Part shown: positions 1 through 5,832 of the stretch, piece by piece | How positions within the stretch are numbered: position 1 is the stretch's first letter | Layout of the letters: the number at the start of each line of letters is the position of its first letter | Source of the DNA: an uncultured Rhodopirellula sp. | GTDB lineage: Bacteria > Planctomycetota > Planctomycetia > Pirellulales > Pirellulaceae | DNA: 8,575 nt | Reading direction: 5' to 3' | Assembly: GCA_913061385.1 (NCBI GenBank) | Contig: CAJXTM010000107.1 | Span: forward strand, 1-8,575 | The notes under the pieces: model-generated | The model's database searches: none | What the model was told of the DNA's origin: nothing | What the model saw: only the letters and a program-made list of their open reading frames with translations | Program-made: the position numbers and the translations under genes

Positions 1-48
1 CGAGATCAGCCTCGGTCTCGTGGGCTCGGAGATGTGTATAAGAGACAG
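1..48. other. Nextera adapter: P7 end, i7 index, transposon mosaic end (sequencing artefact)
   Basis: Bases 1-6 match the 3' end of the Illumina P7 primer. Bases 7-14 (CAGCCTCG) sit where the 8-base i7 index belongs. Bases 15-48 match the 34-base Nextera read-2 transposase adapter, ending in the 19-bp Tn5 mosaic end at 30-48. This is recognised from memory of the adapter sequences, but the order of the three parts leaves little doubt. Any ORF beginning here, such as one starting at 34, is artificial. Confidence 0.97.
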
Positions 49-465
49 CTTAAGTTTTCTTCCTGTCGTGGAAAACCAGTTGCGGATATTCGTCGGACTT
101 GTCTGGCCTTTGACGTTCGGCACTTGGTGATTGCGAAAGGTAAGCCCAAGATTTTCTTCAGACCCAAAAAACTCGGCCAAAAAACGATTCGCTTTGGGCA
201 CGGAATCCCGATCCATCACCTGCAAATCAGCACCCTTGGAATCTCCATCAGCAAAATAAATATCATGCTGTAAGTGCGTCATACCTTTTTCTTTCAACAA
301 ACGCTGAAAGAACAAAACATTGCGTTCCAACGAGGCCTGATTGCCAGCAGGCGAGTAACCTCCGCCAATGGTCAACAAATGGTCCTCTGCCCATCCCTGA
401 ACACTCAACAATGAACAGGCCAGAGCACTGGCCAAAGAGAATTGCAATAGAAGAGTCGGTCGCAT
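49..465 (-). CDS. Secreted hypothetical protein, 5' part only (cut by the fragment end)
   Basis: An open frame of 139 codons runs from an ATG at 465 to the adapter junction at 49 with no stop, so the C-terminus is missing. The product starts MRPTLLLQF, followed by a hydrophobic stretch and a likely signal-peptidase I site after GWA at about residue 26; it should be exported. The mature part begins DHLLTIGGGYSP, then a helix with many Leu and Phe (residues 45-60), then a strand ending IYFADGDS (69-76). This strand-helix-strand pattern with GGGYSP and FADG recalls secreted planctomycete proteins with a caspase/legumain-like fold, but the part that would hold catalytic residues is not present, so no function is assigned. 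No good Shine-Dalgarno sequence precedes the ATG; the start was chosen because it gives the signal peptide. The gene is divergent from the small secreted gene at 783. Confidence 0.75.
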
Positions 466-782
466 GAAAAAACTCTGATCAATCGGGACAAGACCTGCTT
501 CGAACTACACCACATGCAGGATTGAACCACAGAACGATTCAAAAAGCCCCCTCATATTGTGCAATTTCAAGAAATCGAGGTCGGTAGCCCCCCCTCACAT
601 CGGCTCGTCAACAACCCAAAAGCGGCAGAACAACAGATAACCTGCCAGACAGGTGAGGTGAAATTCACAAAAAACTGATTCTTTGAAAGTTCCGCGCCGG
701 ATGTCATTGGATCCGACGCTTCGAGATTTGAATTGAGTCAACCGACTCCCATCTAACGAATCCTAAAATCTGGAAAGATCCG
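466..782. other. Intergenic region between divergent secreted-protein genes
   Basis: This stretch of 317 bases should hold both divergent promoters. I see no clean sigma-70 -35/-10 pair. Short inverted repeats are present: ACCTG and CAGGT around 641-655, CGGAT and ATCCG around 698-715, and GAGTC and GACTC around 736-750. The last is nearest the plus-strand gene and could be an operator, but 5-bp arms are expected often by chance. GGAAAG at 772-777, five bases before the ATG at 783, is a weak ribosome binding site. Confidence 0.4.
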
Positions 783-1115
783 ATGAAAAAAATTCTCTCA
801 CTTGCCGCAACTGCACTGCTTGCTCTGTCCACTTCCCACGCAAACGCTGCCTTGTCAGTGTACACAAATGTTGCTTCCATCCGGGACGCGGATGTCACTC
901 AAAAACCTGTCAAGACGATTCGTGATGCTGATGTCGCATCCGAGATGATGAGCATGGAAGAAGCAACCTATCACCTACTGCTCGATGTCGGCTTCACTGA
1001 GGAAGAAGCGGTGATGCTGCTCTTCTTCGACAGTGTGACTGAGTCAGGTGAATTCCACAAAGCCGTGAAGCAAACCCGACGTGAATCCGTGTACGCTGAA
1101 CACGAATTTGAATAG
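783..1115 (+). CDS. Small secreted protein with two IRDADV motifs
   Basis: The 110-residue product begins with a textbook signal peptide (MKKILSLAA, a hydrophobic core, cleavage after ANA at residue 22), so the mature protein is about 88 residues. Within the first 30 mature residues IRDADV occurs twice (33-38 and 46-51), 13 residues apart. The rest is acidic and probably helical (about 57-95), with runs such as FTEEEAVMLLFFDS, and it ends in a charged tail. There is no Cys, no membrane segment after the signal and no motif of a known enzyme. The start is supported by GGAAAG five bases upstream and by the signal peptide. I do not recognise the family. The signal peptide makes it a likely real gene; its role could be extracellular or periplasmic binding, which is a guess. 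Confidence 0.68.
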   Translation: MKKILSLAATALLALSTSHANAALSVYTNVASIRDADVTQKPVKTIRDADVASEMMSMEEATYHLLLDVGFTEEEAVMLLFFDSVTESGEFHKAVKQTRRESVYAEHEFE

Positions 1116-1427
1116 CCCCTTAATCGCAATTCAGCGGCATGACAAGACAGATGCATGGCAACCCAGAGGTTCGGTTCACCTATCCAGCACCAGCCCTGTC
1201 CCGCCTGCAACGTTTGATGCTACTACCTGCCGATCAGCAGGGTGACTTGCTCAGAACGAGCCACAAGCTTCATACAGAAAAATCGAGAATCACTGGGTGC
1301 TTGGCCACCCAAGATGGCAAAGGCAATCATGCCAACGACCTGACCAAAACTCAAAAGATCTGTAGCGGCAACCTAGAAACTTGACAGCACACGAAATGCG
1401 AGGAAAGCACATGGCAAAAGAAAAAAG
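1116..1427. other. Gap between the small secreted gene and the tRNA
   Basis: These 312 bases contain no gene I can support. Plus-strand frame 1139-1384 is open for 81 codons, but its product has no signal, domain or compositional bias that argues for a gene, and no ribosome binding site precedes it. On the minus strand, bases 1421-1426 read TTTTTT directly after the tRNA and probably help end its transcript. Confidence 0.4.
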
Positions 1428-1501
1428 TAGGGCTGGCAGGACTTGAACCCGCGACCTAGGGATTATGAGTCCCCAGCTCTAACCAACTGAGCTACAGCCC
1501 C
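1428..1501 (-). tRNA. tRNA with CAU anticodon, probably tRNA-Ile2 (lysidine type), possibly elongator tRNA-Met
   Basis: On the minus strand 74 bases fold as a full cloverleaf: 7-bp acceptor stem (GGGGCTG with CAGCCCT), T8-A9, D-arm stem GCTC/GAGC, anticodon stem GGGGA/TCCCT around the loop CTCATAA (anticodon CAT), T-arm stem GCGGG/CCTGC with loop TTCAAGT, and discriminator A73. CCA is not encoded, and a run of six T follows. It is not an initiator: the anticodon stem lacks the three consecutive G-C pairs and position 1 is paired. The block GGTCGC-GGTTCAAGTCC is close to bacterial tRNA-Ile2, whose C34 is changed to lysidine by TilS, and less like elongator Met. Assignment between the two is by memory of the E. 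coli sequences and stays uncertain. The first pair is an unusual G1-U72 wobble. Confidence 0.93.
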
Positions 1502-1629
1502 GAGCTATGTAATTTACGGTGTTTTCGGTTTGTGAGCGAGACGGTGCTCCCACAAAAACCCGCTGCGGGGATATTTCTGCACACATTAACACCGTGCAAG
1601 CACTCAAAATCCCCCAGAACAACCCCATA

Positions 1630-1657
1630 CAACGTTCACTGAAGCCGCCGAACGTTG
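1630..1657. repeat. Inverted repeat with perfect 8-bp arms beside the recombinase remnant
   Basis: CAACGTTC at 1630-1637 and GAACGTTG at 1650-1657 are perfect reverse complements with a 12-base, GC-rich spacer. The repeat lies just past the stop codon of the recombinase remnant on the minus strand and about 130 bases upstream of the tRNA 5' end. It could be a weak transcription terminator (there is no T-run) or a recombinase core-type site; neither can be decided here. Confidence 0.5.
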
Positions 1658-1663
1658 GCAAGA

Positions 1664-1819
1664 TTAAGCGGTAAGCTGCCCCAACTTGTCAAGTACCTCA
1701 CGTTCCATCGATTGGAACAGATGCCCGCAGGTTTCGAAAGCCAGCTTCACGTCCTTGTGCCGCATGATGCTTTGAATCGTGTTTGCATGGACGCCTGACA
1801 GAGCCGGCGGTCGGGTCAT
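1664..1819 (-). pseudogene. C-terminal remnant of a tyrosine recombinase (phage-type integrase)
   Basis: From an ATG at 1819 to TAA at 1664-1666 the minus strand encodes 51 residues. They match the last helices of tyrosine recombinases: SGVHANTIQSIMRHKDVKL, then ETCGHLF, then SMEREVLD. In the family this region reads GV-x-TIQ-x-x-x-RH-x-D-x-x-x-x-x-x-x-YGHLF, where RH carries the box III His and YGH carries the nucleophilic Tyr. Here the Tyr position is Cys (residue 31, codon TGC at 1729-1727), one base from TAC, and everything upstream of box III, including the catalytic Arg residues, is absent. The product cannot be an active recombinase. The frame continues upstream through ACG TAT CAT TGC to a TGA at 1832-1834, so the rest of the gene has been deleted or replaced. 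It marks an old integrated element near the tRNA. Confidence 0.75.
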
Positions 1820-1831
1820 CGTATAATGGCA

Positions 1832-1951
1832 TCAGTCGACGTTGAGACGCTGCAGTTCACTACGAGCTTCCATCTCACACGACCTCACGGCAAAACCGAC
1901 CTCCGCAACCTCAGTCACTCGGATCGGTTCGTGCAATTGCCTTTCATTCAT
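1832..1951 (-). CDS. Short ORF (39 residues) with a strong ribosome binding site
   Basis: On the minus strand GGAGGT at 1961-1956 lies four bases before an ATG at 1951, one of the strongest Shine-Dalgarno matches in the window. The frame runs 39 codons to TGA at 1832-1834. The product begins MNERQLHEPIRVTEVAEVGF and is charged, with no signal peptide or membrane segment. A second ATG at 1947 has a better eight-base spacing but reads only ten codons. The 39-codon frame is the same frame as the recombinase remnant four codons downstream. It could be a real small protein co-transcribed with a former integrase, a leader peptide, or the start of a gene later joined to the remnant by deletion. I do not recognise it. 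Confidence 0.4.
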   Translation of the reverse strand: MNERQLHEPIRVTEVAEVGFAVRSCEMEARSELQRLNVD

Positions 1952-1955
1952 GGTT

Positions 1956-1961
1956 ACCTCC
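1956..1961 (-). promoter_or_regulatory. Strong Shine-Dalgarno sequence GGAGGT
   Basis: Perfect GGAGGT on the minus strand, four bases before ATG 1951 and eight before ATG 1947. It stands out because most starts in this window have weak or no Shine-Dalgarno match. Confidence 0.5.
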
Positions 1962-2095
1962 GATAGATCCCATCAAGGACTCTCACGTTCAATCACTGCG
2001 CCATGCCCAGCGCAACCTCGGTCGCGGCTCCACTTCGCTCCCTCAAACCTGCGAACAACTCGCTCCGCGAAAGACCTAACTTGTTCCAACTCCGC

Positions 2096-2233
2096 CTACT
2101 GACCAGACGGACTCAGGCAAACACGAAAGCCGATGATGCCGTAGCGGTTCGCCGACCGACAATCCTCGGCGGTCTCGAACCAACAGCCCACACGGCCCGA
2201 ACCCGATTTAGGACCGCTAGGATTAGTCACGCT
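2096..2233 (-). pseudogene. C-terminal fragment of an FGE-sulfatase (formylglycine-generating-enzyme-like) protein
   Basis: The minus-strand frame ending at TAG 2096-2098 reads SVTNPSGPKSGSGRV, then GCWFETAEDCRSANRY, then GIIGFRVCLSPSGQ. This is the hallmark end of the FGE-sulfatase domain (SUMF1/C-type-lectin-like fold), normally VTDPTGP-SGS-RV-x-RGGSW-x-x-x-x-x-x-CRSA-x-R-(about 8-10 residues)-GFRV. Compared with that pattern, roughly three residues before GCW and about eight between SANRY and GIIGFRV are missing, and no upstream part of the domain is recognisable; the frame before SVTNP is not FGE-like. It is therefore a decayed fragment rather than an enzyme. Planctomycetes carry many FGE-domain proteins, and the same fold is used for variable proteins of diversity-generating retroelements; nothing here (no template repeat, no reverse transcriptase) shows such an element. 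Confidence 0.68.
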
Positions 2234-2638
2234 ATAAACGAGATTAGTTTCCATCAGAATATTGGCTAGACTTCCATGCATTACCATATCTGTCACAAAC
2301 CCCTTAAGCATTCCCTTGCGTGCCCCCCTATATTTTGATGTCAAATGAATCGGCTTTTAAAAAGGGAAAAACTATTGGCAGGTCGTGTGCCCGATGTGCC
2401 GATGACCGTCGACGCCAAAATCCCTGACGACGACGACAAGACGATACGAGCGCGTTTTGCCGTCACCGCGGCGCCAGCAAGAATGAGGCTTCGTGACGAC
2501 GCAATGACTTGCAGTGTTGACCATCTTTCCGTACGGATATTGCAATTGGGCCTAAAATGGCGGTCCGGCAATCTTTGACAACGGAAACAAAAAATACTTG
2601 CGGAACACAGAAAACTTACCCCTCAGTGGAACAGCGGC
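2234..2638. other. Gap upstream of the large esterase gene
   Basis: About 400 bases without a gene I can defend. Both strands have open frames of about 76 codons (plus 2345-2578, minus 2571-2341) that overlap one another. Neither has a ribosome binding site, signal peptide or recognisable motif; the DDDDK run in the plus frame comes from a GAC repeat and is likely chance. TTGACA at 2575-2580 could be a -35 box for the esterase gene, but no good -10 box follows at 16-18 bases. The leader before ATG 2639 has no clear Shine-Dalgarno sequence. Confidence 0.4.
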
Positions 2639-5600
2639 ATGCCTTGTAAATTTCTATTGATCCTGATAGCGATGCTCACGGTGGGACTGCGGGAAACGGC
2701 GGCCCAGTATGGTGACTGGAAACACGCGGGCTCGATGTACATCGTTACAACGCCCGATGGAGCGAACTTGCCCGCAATCGCGTTGGAGAAAGACTTCCCG
2801 CTGCTGGTTCGTCTGAACAAGGACTTTTTCGATTTCAGCCAGGCGAAGCCCCGGGGCGAAGACATCCGCTTCTCCGCCAATGGAAAACCACTGGCGTACC
2901 AGATCGAACACTGGGATGCAGCAGCAGGCAATGCCGATGTCTGGGTGCGAATCCCAACAATCAAAGGTAATGACCAGCAGGCGATCAAGATGCATTGGGG
3001 CAATGAAAAGGTTCCCAGCGAAAGCAACGGCGAGCAGGTTTTCGTGACCACAGAAGGGTTCGCCGCAGTCTGGCATTTAAGCGACAACCTGAAAGACGCC
3101 ACTTCGAACCAACTCGACGGCTTCAACAAACCCGATAAGCCAACCACGAACACCGCTGGCATCATTGGCGATGCTCAGGAATTCGGTGTTAATAAATTTC
3201 TTGTCATCCGCGCTCCCGGTGCCAAGCCGGATCGACGGGTGACCTGCATGCCCTCAGGCAACGCAGATCGGACGATGTCGGCCTGGGTCAATCCCAAGAG
3301 TTTCGAGAGCCACAACTGGGCATCGGCGTCGATTGGTGGCTGGGGCGAACCGGAGCGTGGGCAGAAGCCCAACATGGGCTTGTCGTATTTCACCATGACG
3401 GGCAGAGGCCAACCCCGCTTCCATCTCTACGGCTTTGACCCCAGATGCGACAGCACCCTGCCTCGTGGTGAATGGCGGCATATCGCCCTGAGCGTTTCGG
3501 AGGACATGGTTCGCTTTTATGTTAATGGTGTTCTTAACAGAACGATTGATAACAACAGCAAGGCGGTGACCAAGCTCGGCAACTTGACGACACCGCCGTC
3601 AACGCCAGTCGATCTTGGTGATCATGGAAACGCGCGTGGACCCTTCAATGGCGCTCTCGATGAAGTGCGTTTCGAGTCCGTAGCACGCTCGGAAAACTGG
3701 CTGAAGCTCTGCTTTGAGAACCAGAAACCGCTGCAGTCGCTGCTTGGACCACTGGTTCAGAACGGCGATGCCTTCTCTGTGTCGGGGTCAAGCTTGAACA
3801 TACCGGAAGGGACGTCGATGGCTCTAGCAGCAAAAGCAGGAGGGGCCAGGAAAATCTACTGGGTTTTGCAGGATGGTGACAACGAACAGATCCTGGCTGT
3901 CGACCGTTTCAACTATGATTTCAACTCAGGACGCGTTGCCGAAAACAAAACGGTTGCGTTGCACTTCAAAGCGTTATTCGAATCCGGTCTGAAGACGCAC
4001 ACTAGCCCAATTACCATCCGAGAGCGTATCCCCGATCCTGTTTACTCGCTCAACGTTCCCCAAACCTGGAATGGCAGGGATGAACTGGAGATCTCGCCCT
4101 CAATCATCAATCTTGCAGAAATGAAATCCGAGGGTGTTGGCGATCTGAACTACTCATGGAAAATTTCGGGCATGGCCACAGTCAGCGAAGCCGGCGCGGG
4201 AAAACTGGTCTTGAAGCGGGCACAGAACAGCGGCACCCTGACCGTCCAACTCGCCCTCGACAATGGTGGTGACGCGGTCTCGCGTTCCGCCAGCATCACC
4301 GTTGCCGAACCGAATCATGATCCCTGGGTTGTGCGTACTGCTATCACCGACGAAAAGCCTGTGAACCAACAGTTCTATGCTCGCGACGATAGCAGTCAAG
4401 GAACACTTCGCTACAAAGGCACGCTCAAACAACCGGCGGATTCAGTATTTCTGAGACTCTATGCCGGCGACAAACTGCTCGACACCCAGCGGCAGAAGAT
4501 CGGCGCCGACAACAAATACACCTTGTCTGCAAACTTGCAGGCGGGTCTGATCGCCTATCGCACGGAGTTTGGCATCAGGCAGGGCGGGACAGAAACAATT
4601 CTGGAAAGAGCCGGCGACCTTGTCTGCGGTGATGTCTTTATCATTCAGGGCCAATCCAATGCCGAAGCTTGGACAGACGAACGAATTGTCCATCCCTACA
4701 GAAGCCCGTGGTTGCGCAGCTTTGGGACACCCACCACGAACAAGGATAAAGCCCGAGATGTGGTCTGGGGCAACGCCTTGTCTTTCAACGGCGGCAAAAA
4801 CCACCATCATTTACAAATTGGCTACTGGGGGGTCGAGTTGGGCAAGCTGCTCATCGAAAAACACAAAATACCCATCTGTATCATCAATGGGGCACAGGGT
4901 GGAACACGGATTGACCAGCACCAACGTAACGAGACCGATCCGACGGACGTGACCACCATCTACGGCAGGCTACTGTGGCGTTTGCAGCAGGCAAAACTGA
5001 CGCACGGAGTTCGTGCCGTGCTGTGGCACCAGGGAGAAAACGACCAAGGCGAGTCAGGGGCGACCGGCGATTTTGGCTGGGTGAATTACCAGGACTACTT
5101 CATCCGCATGGCGGCAGCCTGGAAACAGGACTACCCGAATATCAAACACTACTATGTCCACCAGATCTGGCCGGGAGCATGTGGCAGCCGGTCGGTGGAT
5201 AACGACAGGCTGCGTGAGAGGCAACGACAATTACCTGCACAGTTCTCCAATATGAGTATCATCTCGACACTCGGTATTCGACCGGGCGGCGGCTGCCACT
5301 TTCTGGCGGAAGGCTATGCGGCGATGGCAAGACAGTTGTTTCCACTGGTGAACAAATACAACTACGGAGTGGAATCGAAGGTGTCCGTCACGGCACCGGA
5401 CATCCAAAGTGTTTCGTACACCAATGCGAAGAAAGATGAAATCAAACTGGTATTTGATCAGAATGTGAAATGGGACGACGACGTCGCGGCGCGGTTTTAT
5501 CTCGATGGGGTCGCCGCAGAGCTGGCCATCGGTGGCGGCGCTGGAAAAATCATCATGTTGAAACTGGCTACCCCCTCCACGGCAACAAACTTGACCTACA

Positions 5601-5713
5601 TCAAAGGTGGCAAGTGGAAGCAGGAGGATGCGATCATCCGGGGCGCAAACAACATCGCGGCGCTGACCTTCTGCGAGCTTCCGATACGATCTGCGAAGTC
5701 ACACAATGATTAA
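2639..5713 (+). CDS. Large secreted carbohydrate esterase: DUF2341, LamG, Ig-like domains and SASA/SGNH hydrolase
   Basis: The 1024-residue product has a signal peptide (hydrophobic core LLILIAMLTVGL, likely cut after TAA at residue 22). Residues about 27-122 fit DUF2341 (YGDWKHAG near the start, MHWGN at the end). Residues about 140-365 fit a LamG/concanavalin-like domain (AVWHLSDN, WRHIALS, FYVNG, LDEVRFES). About 378-560 look like two Ig-like domains, and 565-660 is a beta-rich lead-in. Residues about 660-905 are a SASA (sialate O-acetylesterase/CE6-type) SGNH hydrolase: GDVFIIQGQSN with nucleophile Ser673, LWHQGENDQGE at 795-805, and GGGCHFLAEGY with probable catalytic His887. A C-terminal beta domain follows (about 915-1015). 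It probably removes acetyl or similar esters from a polysaccharide outside the cytoplasm, with LamG helping binding. GQSN is followed by Ala rather than the usual Met, and the Asp expected three residues before the His is Gly. The gene is intact and convergent with the alpha/beta-hydrolase pseudogene. Confidence 0.93.
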   Translation: MPCKFLLILIAMLTVGLRETAAQYGDWKHAGSMYIVTTPDGANLPAIALEKDFPLLVRLNKDFFDFSQAKPRGEDIRFSANGKPLAYQIEHWDAAAGNADVWVRIPTIKGNDQQAIKMHWGNEKVPSESNGEQVFVTTEGFAAVWHLSDNLKDATSNQLDGFNKPDKPTTNTAGIIGDAQEFGVNKFLVIRAPGAKPDRRVTCMPSGNADRTMSAWVNPKSFESHNWASASIGGWGEPERGQKPNMGLSYFTMTGRGQPRFHLYGFDPRCDSTLPRGEWRHIALSVSEDMVRFYVNGVLNRTIDNNSKAVTKLGNLTTPPSTPVDLGDHGNARGPFNGALDEVRFESVARSENWLKLCFENQKPLQSLLGPLVQNGDAFSVSGSSLNIPEGTSMALAAKAGGARKIYWVLQDGDNEQILAVDRFNYDFNSGRVAENKTVALHFKALFESGLKTHTSPITIRERIPDPVYSLNVPQTWNGRDELEISPSIINLAEMKSEGVGDLNYSWKISGMATVSEAGAGKLVLKRAQNSGTLTVQLALDNGGDAVSRSASITVAEPNHDPWVVRTAITDEKPVNQQFYARDDSSQGTLRYKGTLKQPADSVFLRLYAGDKLLDTQRQKIGADNKYTLSANLQAGLIAYRTEFGIRQGGTETILERAGDLVCGDVFIIQGQSNAEAWTDERIVHPYRSPWLRSFGTPTTNKDKARDVVWGNALSFNGGKNHHHLQIGYWGVELGKLLIEKHKIPICIINGAQGGTRIDQHQRNETDPTDVTTIYGRLLWRLQQAKLTHGVRAVLWHQGENDQGESGATGDFGWVNYQDYFIRMAAAWKQDYPNIKHYYVHQIWPGACGSRSVDNDRLRERQRQLPAQFSNMSIISTLGIRPGGGCHFLAEGYAAMARQLFPLVNKYNYGVESKVSVTAPDIQSVSYTNAKKDEIKLVFDQNVKWDDDVAARFYLDGVAAELAIGGGAGKIIMLKLATPSTATNLTYIKGGKWKQEDAIIRGANNIAALTFCELPIRSAKSHND

Positions 5714-5721
5714 TCCATGCA

Positions 5722-5741
5722 GCAGGTGCTCTCTCACCTGC
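5722..5741. terminator. Hairpin after the large esterase gene (possible terminator)
   Basis: GCAGGTG at 5722-5728 and CACCTGC at 5735-5741 pair perfectly over 7 bp around the loop CTCTCT. It starts nine bases after the esterase stop codon and lies between two convergent genes, where a shared terminator would be expected. No T-run follows on either strand, so it is not a classic intrinsic terminator; it may stabilise the 3' end of the mRNA. Confidence 0.45.
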
Positions 5742-5832
5742 CGTCGTGGATGACACAATGAATCCCATTTCAAGAACAAGGTAATCAATTCGTCTAACAA
5801 GCTGATTCCCTGCCTCGGTATTGATGCTTCAG

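Noticed and set aside
34..273. Plus-strand open frame of 79 codons at the left end
   Set aside because: Its start codon lies inside the Nextera adapter and it is antisense to the secreted hypothetical protein.
1139..1384. Plus-strand frame of 81 codons between the small secreted gene and the tRNA
   Set aside because: No ribosome binding site and no recognisable features; likely chance.
1630..1819. Integron or attC site next to an IntI-like integrase
   Set aside because: The inverted repeat lacks the paired attC core boxes, and the recombinase end resembles phage-type rather than IntI sequences.
2003..2269. Diversity-generating retroelement built on the FGE fragment
   Set aside because: No reverse transcriptase, no second near-identical copy and no adenine-biased differences can be seen in the window.
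2345..2578. Plus-strand frame of 77 codons with a DDDDK run, and the opposing minus-strand frame
   Set aside because: No ribosome binding site, signal or domain on either strand; the acidic run comes from a short GAC repeat.
2575..2600. TTGACA with TACTTG as a promoter for the large esterase
   Set aside because: The spacing is only 14 bases and the -10 match is poor.
2623..3165. Minus-strand frame of 180 codons inside the large esterase
   Set aside because: It overlaps the N-terminus of a well-supported gene; its composition is that of antisense sequence and it has no ribosome binding site or motif.
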